Source: Tragulus kanchil
Lineage: Eukaryota > Chordata > Mammalia > Artiodactyla > Tragulidae
Length of the DNA stretch: 64,000 bases
Reading direction: 5' to 3'
NCBI GenBank assembly: GCA_022376925.1
Contig: JAIOJX010000004.1
Location: 179,023,501-179,087,500, forward strand
Part shown: in pieces, positions 22,117 through 63,215 of the stretch
Position numbering within the stretch: the stretch's first letter is position 1
Layout of the letters: each line of letters begins with the position of its first letter
The notes under the pieces: generated by a model
Told to the model about the DNA's origin: nothing
Database searches by the model: none
What the model saw: only the letters and a program-made list of their open reading frames with translations
Translations under genes and position numbers: made by a program

Positions 22117-24236
22117 TAATTTGTTTACTTTTCCATGTGCAAAGGGGCAGGAAAAGCCGGGCAGCTGTGATCCGGGCCACACAGGGAGGCATCATGTAAC
22201 AGCAAGGGCACAAGGGTGGGCTTGGGCACGACAGCCCCGAATTCAAATTCTGGCACTGTGACTTCCTTGCTGGGTGACGCTGGGCAAGCTGGCGTCCCTC
22301 TCTGACCCTCTCTGCCCCCTCCTCCAGGTATGAACACTGTGATCCGAGCTCCAGTCCTCCAGGAGCCGGTTAAGGACCCGCCAACCTTTCTCCTGTGCTG
22401 CTGGAAGGGTAGTCATCACGGACGTGCTCTCCCACCGCTCTCAGTTTAGGTGAAGCTGTGGCTTGGGGTGAGGGCTCCGAAGTGAGACTGGCACAGCGAC
22501 CAGGGGCTCCAGGCCCGGCAGGTGAACGGCGAAACGGTACGGGGAGAGCCCACCAGGTCCCAGATGGGGGTTGTCTCCCAGGCTGTCTGGCCCAGCTCCC
22601 CTCACCCTGGGGGGCTTTACTCCATTTCCAGCCAGCTTCCAGGACAGGTACATCAGAGCGGCCCGTCCAAACATCCTCTTCCTTGTCTGGAGACTGGAGG
22701 AGCTAAAAATGCCTTGCCTTGGCCCTGGGAAAACAAACACCGCGCTTCCCCTGCCTTTGTCTGCAGACGCAAGGCCCAAGGCCGCAGAGACCGTTCGGTG
22801 GGCTGCTCCAGGCTTCCCCAGGCCTGGGGTCGGTCCGTCTGTCTGCCTTCTTGGGGTCTCTCCTGCCTCCCTAGTCCTCACGGCCGCAGTGGCCAGGGCC
22901 TCACCAGGGCAGGAGGTGTCTCACACAGTCGGTGAGGGCACCATGTGAGGATAAGTCCCCTGCCCAGGCCGCGGGCTGTGGCCTTCCCAGCCGTGGGCTC
23001 CTCGCCTGCCGCAGGAGTCCACAGGTGGACGATGCGTGGACACAGGTGTGCAACTGAGCAATCAGAGTCAGGAACAACGGACAACGTGACCGGAGGGCCC
23101 GCTCCTGCTCTCAACAATTAGGATGTATTAGCTCACTAGGGTGTCGCAACTGAGGCAATCAGAAGCACGAACAAGGCACGTGAGGAGGCCCGCCCTGCCT
23201 CGCTGGTTATGGTTTAATTTGTTTACTTTTCCATGTGCAAAGGGGCAGGAAAAGCCGGGCAGCTGTGATCCGGGCCACACAGGGAGGCATCATGTAACAG
23301 CAAGGGCACAAGGGTGGGCTTGGGCACGACAGCCCCGAATTCAAATTCTGGCACTGTGACTTCCTTGCTGGGTGACGCTGGGCAAGCTGGCGTCCCTCTC
23401 TGACCCTCTCTGCCCCCTCCTCCAGGTATGAACACTGTGATCCGAGCTCCAGCCCTCCAGGAACCGGTTAAGGACCCGCCAACCTTTCTCCTGTGCTGCT
23501 GGAAGGGTAGTCATCACGGACGTGCTCTCCCACCGCTCTCAGTTTAGGTGAAGCTGTGGCCTGGGGTGAGGGCTCCGAAGTGAGACTGGCACAGCGACCA
23601 GGGGCTCCAGACCCGGCAGGTGAACGGCGAAACGGTACGGGGAGAGCCCACCAGGTCCCAGATGGGGGTTGTCTCCCAGGCTGTCTGGCCCAGCTCCCCT
23701 CACCCTGGGGGGCTTTACTCCATTTCCAGCCAGCTTCCAGGACAGGTACATCAGAGCGGCCCGTCCAAACATCCTCTTCCTTGTCTGGAGACTGGAGGAG
23801 CTAAAAATGCCTTGCCTTGGCCCTGGGAAAACAAACACCGCGCTTCCCCTGCCTTTGTCTGCAGACGCAAGGCCCAAGGCCGCAGAGACCGTTCGGTGGG
23901 CTGCTCCAGGCTTCCCCAGGCCTGGGGTCGGTCCGTCTGTCTGCCTTCTTGGGGTCTCTCCTGCCTCCCTAGTCCTCACGGCCGCAGTGGCCAGGGCCTC
24001 ACCAGGGCAGGAGGTGTCTCACACAGTCGGTGAGGGCACCATGTGAGGATAAGTCCCCTGCCCAGGCCGCGGGCTGTGGCCTTCCCAGCCGTGGGCTCCT
24101 CGCCTCGCCGCAGGAGTCCACAGGTGGACGTATGCGTGGACACAGGTGTGCAACTGAGCAATCAGAACGTACACAGGAACAACGGACAACGTGACCGGAG
24201 GGCCCGCTCCTGCTCTCAACAATTAGGATGTATTAG
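22117..24236. repeat. Direct duplication 6, period 1098, with noisy junction
   Basis: 22117-23138 is repeated at 23215-24236. Differences cluster near the end of the first copy (23010-23070 versus 24105-24175) as short indels. The 76-bp spacer 23139-23214 resembles a badly degraded third copy of the segment ending at 24236. Confidence 0.94.
22190..22340 (+). repeat. MIR
   Basis: AATTCAAATTCTGGCACTGT and GGTGACGCTGGGCAAGCTGG match MIR. Repeated at 23288-23438. Confidence 0.75.
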
Positions 24237-24244
24237 CTCACTGG

Positions 24245-24490
24245 GTTCCATGAGGTCATTACTGCTGTCATCTATACACGGGAAACCAAGCCTCAGAAAG
24301 GAGGAAGGACTTGTTCGAGGCCACGGGATAGTACAAGATAAAGCAGGGCTTTGAACTCAGGCAGTCTTTGCTAGGAAGCCTCGTCCCTTGCCCTTGCTAA
24401 ATCTCAGTTTCCTCATCTGTAAAGTGAGCACATACGATGTAACACTTCCCTCCCTGGGTGATTGTGGGGTATAGCAAGGGCTAATAAGGC
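24245..24490. repeat. Two MIR-like fragments, opposite orientations
   Basis: 24245-24370 is antisense (GGAAACCAAGCCTCAGAAAG); 24375-24490 is sense (CTCAGTTTCCTCATCTGTAA). The sense part is repeated at 25512-25627. Confidence 0.7.
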
Positions 24491-26542
24491 CTTGCCCTCG
24501 GGGAGGCAGGGGCCTGGCCAGTGACGGGGTCTGAGGGAGCCAATGGCAGCTACAGGGAGCGAGGGCAGAGGATGCCCTTGGCCATCATTCAACCTGGGCT
24601 GGGGTCTCAGGCCATTTGCGGCCTAGTCTTAGACCACTCCCAGTTTGGACGTCCAGTTCCTCTTCCATCAAGCTGGGAGAAGCTAACGTGCCCAGCAGGG
24701 ATACTGCCAGGCGTCCCTCGGCAGGGCGGGCATGCCCAGGACACGCTGTTCCATCCTTCTGGGCTTGAGAGCACTTGAGGGTGGGCTTGAACCCACTCCT
24801 TCCTCAGCCCCTGGTCCCATTCCCGTGGTTTGAGATGCTTTTAATGGATGAGAGCTTAGCTTGCCCTCAGTCTTGGGCAGGCCTCCACCAGCACCTAGCT
24901 GAAGGCCATGGCCCTCCGTTTTCCACTGGGCTCAGACTGATTGTGGGTGGGGTGGAGGTGAGGGTCATGGGAGTGGCCCCCACCTGGCCTAACCCGCTCC
25001 CAGCCCCCCTGGAAAGCCTGATTCCTCAGCAGTCCCAGGGCCGAGGACTGGGGTCAGCAAGGGGGCGCCCCGAGATACCTTGGGCATCTCAGTTTAGAGG
25101 CTCAGGTTACAAGCTCCCTCCCCAGCTCGTTCCACCTTTCAGATGGAACCAAAAGGCCAGGAAGAAACAGGCAAGATGCATTCATTCATTCCTTCAATAG
25201 GCATTTATTGAGCAACTGCTGTACTGTCGGAGCTGAAATGGGTGTCCGTCTAGTGCTAGACTGATAAAGGGACCATGACGATACCATGGCGGACATGCTG
25301 TGGGAACCCAGAGCAAGCACCAAGCCCAGAGGCTTCCTGGAGGAGGTATAGGTTAAGCCTAGCCTGACAGGAGGCCACGGAGGAGGTGTTCTCCCCGCCC
25401 CCACCATAGCCCAGGCTTGATGGAACCCCTCAGAAAGGAGGAAGGACTTGTTCGAGGCCACGGGATAGTACAAGATAAAGCAGGGCTTTGAACTCAGGCA
25501 GTCTTTGCTAGGAAGCCTCGTCCCTTGCCCTTGCTAAATCTCAGTTTCCTCATCTGTAAAGTGAACACATACGATGTAACACTTCCCTCCCTGGGTGATT
25601 GTGGGGTATAGCAAGGGCTAATAAGGCCTTGCCCTCGGGGAGGCAGGGGCCTGGCCAGTGACGGGGTCTGAGGGAGCCAATGGCAGCTACAGGGAGCGAG
25701 GGCAGAGGATGCCCTTGGCCATCATTCAACCTGGGCTGGGGTCTCAGGCCATTTGCGGCCTAGTCTTAGACCACCCCCAGTTTGGACGTCCAGTTCCTCT
25801 TCCATCAAGCTGGGAGAAGCTAACGTGCCCAGCAGGGATACTGCCAGGCGTCCCTCGGCAGGGCGGGCATGCCCAGGACACGCTGTTCCATCCTTCTGGA
25901 CTTGAGAGCACTTGAGGGTGGGCTTGAACCCACTCCTTCCTCAGCCCCTGGTCCCATTCCCGTGGTTTGAGATGCTTTTAATGGATGAGAGCTTAGCTTG
26001 CCCTCAGTCTTGGGCAGGCCTCCACCAGCACCTAGCTGAAGGCCATGGCCCTCCGTTTTCCATTGGGCTCAGACTGATTGTGGGTGGGGTGGAGGTGAGG
26101 GTCATGGGAGTGGCCCCCACCTGGCCTAACCCGCTCCCAGCCCCCCTGGAAAGCCTGATTCCTCAGCAGTCCCAGGGCCGAGGACTGGGGTCAGCAAGGG
26201 GGCGCCCCGAGATACCTTGGGCATCTCAGTTTAGAGGCTCAGGTTACAAGCTCCCTCCCCAGCTCGTTCCACCTTTCAGATGGAACCAAAAGGCCAGGAA
26301 GAAACAGGCAAGATGCATTCATTCATTCCTTCAATAGGCATTTATTGAGCAACTGCTGTACTGTCGGAGCTGAAATGGGTGTCCGTCTAGTGCTAGACTG
26401 ATAAAGGGACCATGACGATACCATGGCGGACATGCTGTGGGAACCCAGAGCAAGCACCAAGCCCAGAGGCTTCCTGGAGGAGGTATAGGTTAAGCCTAGC
26501 CTGACAGGAGGCCACGGAGGAGGTGTTCTCCCCGCCCCCACA
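24291..26542. repeat. Direct duplication 7, period 1137
   Basis: 24291-25405 is repeated at 25428-26542 with a few substitutions and a 22-bp spacer. It starts 55 bases after the end of duplication 6. Confidence 0.95.
25178..25300 (-). repeat. L2 fragment, antisense
   Basis: CATTCATTCATTCCTTCAAT and GCATTTATTGAGCAACTGCT are the antisense L2 end. Repeated at 26315. Confidence 0.65.
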
Positions 26543-28989
26543 TCGATATATGGCTTACAAGGAGAGGTATTGCAGGAAGGGGCCTCTGCGCAGGGTCGCA
26601 TTCAGGCCCAGGTGCTGAATGGTCTGCTGTGGTCCCTGCCTTCCCACTTCTAACCAGTGTGCAAAGGCATCTTCGATGGTCACAATTTGCGTCTACCTCC
26701 CTCCAGAGCCTGGGGGTCCCAGAGCGCCAGGACCGGCTCTCCTTCATGATGCCGTTTCCCAATGCTTCACGCAGGGCCTGCATGCAGCAGGTGCTCCGTG
26801 ATGCTGCGCCCAGTAGCCTGCCCCCAGCACCCCCCTCCTGTGGCTGAGCTATGTGCTCCCTCTTTGCGCTCCTGCAGCACTGGGTGTGCGCTCCCGCTGG
26901 TACAGCTCTCTCAGCTGGTCAGGTGCTCCTGCAGGTATGTGATTGATGCTCATCAAAGCCCCGCGTAAGACGTGTCGTTGCGGTCATTGTCCTCACCTGC
27001 CAGGACACAGCCCAGCATGGTGGTTTCAGTTCTGCGGCTAGACTCCTCGAATTCAGGTCCTGACTCCACCACTCTGTGACCTTGAACGATGTGGCTCTAT
27101 GACCTTGAACCAGTTGCTTCACTAACTCCACTTACGAGACAGGAGCAAACACCTTTCACTGGGGCACCGACGATCACATGCAGAGTAAGAACAGTACCAA
27201 CCATAAGGACATCCCCGTCATATAACAGGGGCTGTTGTCCACTACAAATAAGGGTATAGGAGGTCAAGGTCAAGATCGCCTAGCTGTCCAGGAGAGCAGG
27301 GTTTTATCTCTAGGTCTCTAGGCTTCAAATCTTGGGTTTGGGGATGATCTTCCCCTCACCCCGACCCCATCCCCCCAGGCACCCTGTCTCCTCATTTATC
27401 TGTGTATGCGTCTGTCTGTCCTTCCACATGGGGGCTCTTCCAGGGCTGTATCAGCACTATGCCGTCTGCCCAGGGCCTGACCACGGGGGACCGTGCTGAA
27501 GGAACGATGCCTCCCACAGGCAGGCGCCCTGCTCTGTGCTTCCACCAGACGATTTTATCTGAGCCTCCAGACCACCCTTTGGAGGAGATAAGAATTCTTC
27601 TACCACCGTCTTGAGCTCCAATAAAGCTCTTATCAGTCTAGAGATACGTGAATACTCGTGAATCCATCCTTACCAGCCAAGATTGACCAACATTTCCACC
27701 CCCTCCAAAAACATGTCCGATGCTTCTTGGAAATCCCTCCCTCCCCCCAGTTGTAGATGTCCCTCCAGCTTATAGATAAGGAAGGAAATTGAGGGACTGA
27801 GAAGTTAAGACTTCCCAGAGACACTTGGTCAGCAAGTGACCACGCCAGTGTTTGAACCAAGGTGACCCGTCCCCGGCCAAGCTGCCTGGGTGGTCACGGG
27901 AAGGGGGCGGGTGTGTGCATCTGTCTGTGGAGATGCCCTCCTGGGATGTCCGCCCTTCTCGCCGCGCTCGCTCAGGTCCAAGAAAATGATTCAAGAAGCG
28001 GTGGTGGGCGCACCTGTTTCAGAAGGGGGTGCGCTCACGCGAGGCTGCCACCCCTCGGGATGTCTGAGTACAAAGGGTGGACGACAAAGGCAGCACAAGG
28101 TAACCCGATGAAGGTGTCCAAACGCCAGGAGTTGGGCGATGCGGTGCGCCTGCGGGCCTCGTGTGGGTGCTGGGCGTGCAAGCGTGTGACTCTGTGACTG
28201 ACCGTGTGACTGCTGAATGCAGGGACGCAGCCGCTTCCGCAGCTGGGGGGCAGAAGGTGTTAACCGTGTGAGTGCCAGGTGGGCGGGGGACCCCCGGGCC
28301 TCCATCTGGGTGCTAAGGGAGGCAGTCAACATGGGAGGGACTGGAAGATCACGGTGGCGGGCCCGCAAGGATGCTGCAGGGTTGTGGGGGGTTGTGTGAC
28401 TTTGCAGCTCAACACATTCAAAGGCAGCCAATGCCGGCAGCGCCTGTCGTGTGCCAGGCAACCAGTGAGGAGGAGGAGATGCGTGCACTAGGCTTTCCGA
28501 CAAATGGTGCGGCTGCAGGGTTTGTGTGACCGCCCGGGGCTGCTCTGGGGTGGGGTGGTGGTTGCCCTTTCTGTCATCAAGTCCTCCCAATCGGCCTACC
28601 CCACTTTGGGAGGAGATGGAGGAGCACAGTGAGGAAGTGACTTGCCCAAGGTGACCCAGCGTCTCAGCGGCTTGGCAGAGAAGGAGTCCTTGAGTACCAC
28701 GCCTGTGCTGCCGAGCACCCGTCTCATCCTGGAGGTGCCGGCTTGGAATCCTGCAAGCGGCCTTGGAGACGCCCCGGCCCCAACCACGTGGGCTGGAAAC
28801 CAGGCCACAGACACTGCTGAGGGGCGCAGCGTTTGGTGGCCCCTGGGTCTTCCTTCCCAGGGACCAGATTCCTGAGAAGCGGGGCAGCTGGGCTCTCGGA
28901 GACCTCTACGCGTCCCATCCTCGCCTCAGGCCCTCCTGGAGCTCTCCCCACCCTCCCGGTACTGACTCTCGGCCAGAAGAGGAAAAGCT
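26543..28989. other. Intergenic region just upstream of PDGFB promoter
   Basis: MIR-like segments at about 27030-27130 (sense), 27765-27865 (antisense) and 28600-28720 (antisense, GACTTGCCCAAGGTGACCC). The remainder is unique, increasingly GC-rich towards the promoter, with no recognised exon. Confidence 0.55.
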
Positions 28990-29060
28990 GTCTCCACCCA
29001 CCTCTCGCACTCTTCGCTTCTCCTTTATAAAGGCCGGAACAGCTGAAAGGGTGGCAACTT
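28990..29060 (+). promoter_or_regulatory. PDGFB: PDGFB core promoter with TATA box
   Basis: TATAAA is at 29026-29031. A CCACCCAC element at 28994-29001 matches the proximal element known from the human PDGFB (SIS) promoter, bound by Sp1-family factors and Egr-1. The sequence just after the TATA box closely resembles the human transcript start, so transcription probably begins about 25-30 bases downstream, near 29055. This promoter is present once: the duplicated exon 1 segment starts about 0.5 kb further down and lacks it. Confidence 0.85.
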
Positions 29061-29606
29061 CTCCTCCTGCCGCCGGGAGCAGCCCGCCCGCCTCCCCGTG
29101 CGCCCGCTGCAGCCTCCCCCGCTGCCACCCCGAGGGCTCCCCTCTGGCCGCCAGCGCCCATCTTTCATTCCCGAGACAGAGATATTTTGCGCGCACACCC
29201 AGACACACTCGCGCGAAAAGGGGGAAAAAAGCCCACCCTCCAGCCTCGTTGCAAAGAGAAAGCCGGAGCAGCCGCAGCTCGCAGCCTGCAGAGGACGCCC
29301 AGAGCAGCGAGCCGGCGGGCAGACCGACCGACAGACTCGCACCGCGTCCACCTGTCTGCCGGGCGCGGCCCAGGGCGCAGCGGGCACGCCGCGCGCGCGG
29401 AGCAGCCGTGCCCGCCGCCCGGGCCCCGCGCCAGGGCGCACACGCTCCGGCCCCCCCACCCGGCCCGGGCGGGAGTTTGCACCTCTCCCTGCCCGGGTAC
29501 TCGAGCCGCCGCTGCAAAGCCAACTTTGGAAAAAGTTTTTTGGGGGAGACTTTGGCTTTGAGGTGCCCAGCTCTGCGCTTTCCGACTTCGGGGGCCTTTC
29601 CAGAAA

Positions 29607-29624
29607 ATGTTGCAAAAAAGCTAA
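29607..29624 (+). CDS. Upstream ORF 1 in PDGFB leader, 5 codons
   Basis: ATG TTG CAA AAA AGC TAA encodes MLQKS. It ends far upstream of the PDGFB start, and the surrounding leader is conserved with human. Upstream AUGs in this leader are expected to lower translation of the main frame. A second copy lies at 30801-30818 in the duplicated segment. Confidence 0.55.
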   Translation: MLQKS

Positions 29625-29775
29625 GCCGGCGGGCAGAGGAAAACGCCTTTAGCCGGCGAGTGAAGACGAACCATCGACTGCCGTGTTCTTTTTCCTCTCG
29701 GAGGTTGGAGTCCCCTGGGCGCCCCCACACGGCTAGACGCCTCGGCAGGTTCGCGACGCAGCCCCCCGGTCGTGG

Positions 29776-29808
29776 ATGCTCACTCGGGCTCGGGATCCGC
29801 CCAGGTAG
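29776..29808 (+). CDS. Upstream ORF 2 in PDGFB leader, 10 codons
   Basis: ATG at 29776 and TAG at 29806-29808 encode MLTRARDPPR. It lies in a leader stretch closely matching the human leader. Repeated at 30970-31002 in the duplicate. Function is inferred only from its position. Confidence 0.55.
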   Translation: MLTRARDPPR

Positions 29809-29894
29809 CGGCCTCGGACCCTGGTCCCGTGCCCAGGCTCTCCCCAACCCCCCAGCGACGGAGCCCGGGCTGGGGGCGGCGGCGCCCGGGGGCC

Positions 29895-29939
29895 ATGCGG
29901 GTGAGCCGCGGCGGCGGCTGCAGCGGCCTGAGCGCCTGA
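29895..29939 (+). CDS. Upstream ORF 3 in PDGFB leader, 14 codons
   Basis: ATG at 29895 in the context GGCCATGC, TGA at 29937-29939, 120 bases before the PDGFB start. It encodes a Gly/Ser/Arg-rich 14-mer (MRVSRGGG...). Repeated at 31089-31133 in the duplicate. Confidence 0.55.
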   Translation: MRVSRGGGCSGLSA

Positions 29940-59505
<29,566 letters not shown>

Positions 59506-59952
59506 GGGCATCTGCTGGAGAGTGCGGGCAGGTGAGGACCGGACCCCGGGCTCCTTCTCCCTGGCCTGGGGCTTAGGCTGAGGGTGGGGTGAGGCATTTC
59601 CCTTCCAGAATCCTGGCTCTAAGCCTTGATGCCTTCTTTCCAGTTGTCCATGGAGTTTTCCAATGGGTGAGGAGCTCTGGGGGCCCTGGCCCCGCCGTGA
59701 CCTAGTGTGTTCTAAAGGAACAGTTCTGAGTGCTTCTGAAATTCAGGGACAGCTGGTCGACCCTAGCTCCCTGCCCCTGGTTGCCTGCGAGTGTGGGATG
59801 GAGCCCCAGGCTTGTCTCTGACCCCCGTGTCCCTCTGCTTGGCCTACAGGGTTATTTAATATGGTATTTGCTGTATTGCCCCCATGGGGTCCTTGGAGTG
59901 ATAATATTGTTCCCCTCGTCCGTCTGTCTCGATGCCTGATTCGGACGGCCAA

Positions 59953-59959
59953 TGGTGCT
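59953..59959 (+). promoter_or_regulatory. Candidate miR-29 seed match in PDGFB 3' UTR
   Basis: TGGTGCT is complementary to the miR-29 seed (7-mer; the next base is T, so not an 8-mer). It sits in the most conserved part of exon 7. Regulation here is an inference. Confidence 0.35.
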
Positions 59960-61336
59960 TCCCCGCCCCTCCACGCGTCTGTCCACCCTTCCGCCAGCGG
60001 CTCTTCCCGCAGTGGCCTCCGGCGTCTTGCCCAGAAGCTCGAAGAGGAAACGAAGGACCTGGACTCCATCGCGGTCTTCCTCTCCTGACCTGGAGAAACT
60101 GGGTTAGAAGTGCAAGAGAGACTGTTGGAGTCGCTGTTGGGAGAAGGGGGCTTCCTTCCCCAGCGTGGTAGACTGGCCTGGAACCCTGCTCGTGGGCCCG
60201 AGGACCTCTCAGTGCGGCCGCCTGTTCCCCGGACCCCCAGCCAGCTCTGACGGGAGCACCCCCAGGCTGGGCAGGGTCCCGTACTCCTGGGGCCGAGACC
60301 GTGGGGGGGGACACAGACTGGAGAAGACCCCCTCCTGCAGTGCCCGGGCCTGGTCGTCTGCCCTTGGTCACCTCTGCTCCCAAGTGGCTTCTTTTCATCT
60401 AATTCGTTTGAATTCCTGGAAGACGTGGGCTCTTCTGGGCAGGTGTGGCCAGAGCACCAGGCAGCCCAGTGCCCTCTCGATGGGCGACAGAGCAAGTTTG
60501 CTCCAGAGGTGGATGTAGATGGTGGCCCAGGCATCCACTGCCCCTCCCTGTCCACTTTTCCCTGTTTCATCTCTCTACCTCCATCCCGTGTCTCCTCCTT
60601 TATCTGCTCCTCCAAGGGGCTCTTGAACCCCTTCTTGGGACCCCAGATAACCCCGGTTATTGCTCTGTAGGACAGAAAGCCAGGGGCCAGGGCGGCAGGT
60701 GGCCTGCCCATCGGATCCCAGCCACGACTGCCACGTACGGTTGTACAGGGTGTGCACGGCACAAGGACACTGCATGCAGGGATCACGGTTCACATGCACC
60801 GTAGACATGGCCAATGTGTATCTTTCTTACGACAGTGTTTTGGCAGATGAAGGGATCCTTTTCCTAACTGACATGGAGCCTCTGGGTGGACTGGCTGTGC
60901 CTCTGACCCGGCCCACGACGTGGAGAGGTCAGACAGGAGCGAGCCCTTGGTGTGGGGCGGGGAGGTAGCACTTACCATGTGGCCTCCATGTCCCCAAGTC
61001 CTCAGCTCAAGCAGTCTGCCCTTCAGGCACGTGTGAGAAGCCCAAGAGAAAGTCTCCAGGGAAGGGGGCTGCCCTGCGCTGCCCCCTACACCTCTTCTCT
61101 TAGATGCGCTTGAGTTCCATCTCCGAAGGCTCCCCTCAGGACGCCAGCTCTGGGGCCATGAGTAGGGGAGAAAAGGAAGAAGATCCCGGGGCCCCCGGGG
61201 TGAGGTCTGAGCTCCCTTTTCCCTTTCCACCTTCTACTGCACTTTCTTCCCCACTGCCTCCCAGATCTGCTTCCTTCAGTTTGTAAAGTTGGTGATTATA
61301 TTTTTGGGGGCTTTCCTTTTATTTTTTAAATGTAAA

Positions 61337-61345
61337 ATTTATTTA
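61337..61345 (+). promoter_or_regulatory. AU-rich element in PDGFB 3' UTR
   Basis: ATTTATTTA in a U-rich context near the end of exon 7, of the type that destabilises growth-factor mRNAs. Assigned from the motif and its position only. Confidence 0.5.
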
Positions 61346-61400
61346 TATTCCGTATTTAAAGTTGTAAAAAAAAAAAATAACCACTAAACAAAACCAAATG

Positions 61401-62937
61401 AATCCGCTGGGCTCTGTCTGCTGGCACCGCGTGTGGCAGTCGCCTTTTCCGCATTGGCAGGATCTGCCGACAGCTTGCGGCGTGTTCCTCTCGCTCCTGG
61501 AGGCTCCGGCGCAAACTCAGGCACACACACACACCCCCGTTCACTCGTGCTTGTGCTCACACGCCGATCTGCCGCGCTGAGGAGGCCCCGGTCCGGGAGC
61601 GGGTGAGAGCCAGGCAGCCTGCTCCGTGCGGTTAGGCCCCGCTGCAGCTCCTGATACCCAGCCCCCGCGCCCCAGCCCTGTACCCGTTGTTGGCGGTGGC
61701 ACATGATGGATTTCCCCAGCCTGAGGGTCTCCACAAGGAAAATGGAGCCTCAGCATCCCAGAGGGGGACTGGCTGTGGCAGGCTGGACCCGGTATGGGGA
61801 GCGCTGGAGGAGGTCCCTGAGGGGCGTGGGGTTTAGACGGAACAGCTGATCGTGGGGGGCTGATCTCGGCTCAGCCCTGAGCCAGCTGTGTGGTCTTGGG
61901 CAAGTCTTGGTCCCTCTCCGGGCAGAGCCCCATCTGAAGCCCGAGAAGATGAGCGGGAGACCTGGGGTCTCCAGGGTCCAGCCGTGGGGTCCCGGACTGC
62001 CCCTCATCCAGGAAGATTTGGGTCCACTTCATGAAAAGAAAATGCTAAATGTATCCGGGTCTCTCCTGCTGGCCGCCCAGGGCTGATGGGGACACCTAGG
62101 AGGCGGAGAGTCTGACTCGTCGTAAGGAAAAGGTAGGGATCTCCCTGTCACTGGAAGTGCGGAAGTGAAAAGTTGGCAGCTGTGTGACAAGTTGACCGAG
62201 GCCAGACTGAATAATATTGGGGCGCCCCTTGCTTGATCGATTGATTACTTGGTTGATGGCTAGATGGACTGGCTCATTCATCTCTTCACTCCCCTGGCTC
62301 CCCTCTCACATGTTTGTCAGGGACTTCGATGGTAATTTGGTGTAAATTCATCCTGCATTCATTGCTCTGTGCTTGTGCCGGTGGCGGTAGGCCTGCCGAT
62401 CAAGGGGGTTTCTCTCAAAACTCCTACCCGTCCCTGCCCAACCGGTCTTGGACCCTCCCCGTTCCCCAGATCCCCAGGGTTCTGGGTGCCAGGGCACCAG
62501 AGCAGGCTCAGACTAGGAGGAGCAGGAGATGGGACTTAGCAGGCAGCAGGGGAGGCGGTGCATGTGGCACCTTGGCATCGGAAAACAGCTGGGCTGCTCC
62601 ATGGACAGCTGCGGGAACTTCTTGGGTGAAACAGGCGCGCTGCCTCTCTTTCCCCTTCCTGGGTGCCCTCCCAGGCGGTCTCTCTGCGTTTCAGAACCAC
62701 CAAGCGGACATGGCGTTCTTCCAGAATCCCCTCTGCTGGGGACAAGGCCATCCCTTCTTGATCCCTTTCTCGGCCCTGTTGGCTGTCATACAGGCATGGT
62801 GTCTGCCACTTCAGTGGCCACCTTGAGCCCTGAGGTGGAAAACAACAACAACAGAAAACGCTGAGATTGTTGGAGCCCAACAAAAGGGCCCGAGCTCTCT
62901 GACACCTGACCACCTAGCTCAAGAATTATTTATATGA
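61401..62937. other. Intergenic sequence downstream of PDGFB
   Basis: A sense MIR core at about 61865-61945 (GTGGTCTTGGGCAAGTCTTG) and a short CA run near 61525. No exon of a further gene recognised. Confidence 0.5.
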
Positions 62938-63200
62938 GGGCTTTATATGGTGGTCCAGTGGGTAAAGAGGCCTTGCAGTGCACCGGTTCGATTGCTGGCC
63001 CAGGAAGATCCTACGTGCCGCAGAGCGGCTGGACTGGTGTGTCCAATTAGAGCCAGCGCTCTGGTGCGCATGTGTCCAGAGCCAGTGCTCTGCACCGAGA
63101 GAGGCCACTGCAATGGGAGGCCCACACAGGCCAAAGAATAAAGATGGACGAAAATAAATTAAAAAAAAAACAGTTAAAAAGGCCAAAAAATTTTAAAAAA
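62938..63200 (+). mobile_element. tRNA-derived SINE (young tail type), more diverged
   Basis: GGTGGTCCAGTGGGTAAAG head, GGTTCGATTGC, GGAGGCCCACACAGGCC tail and A-rich end. Imperfect 15-bp flanks at 62924-62938 and 63201-63215 differ at two positions, suggesting an older insertion than its relatives. Confidence 0.85.
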
Positions 63201-63215
63201 AATTGTTTATATAAG

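Larger units (their letters stand above)
59506..61400 (+). other. PDGFB: PDGFB 3' UTR (exon 6 tail, intron 6, exon 7)
   Basis: Exon 6 ends at 59531. A 318-nt intron follows (GTGAGG to CTACAG), and exon 7 begins at 59850 with GGTTATTTAATATGG, matching the start of human exon 7. The first about 130 nt of exon 7 are strikingly conserved. The 3' end is placed near 61400 because the AT-rich tail, an A-run at 61367-61378 and the following bases match the end of the human message as I remember it. No canonical AATAAA is visible, so the cleavage site is uncertain. Confidence 0.8.
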
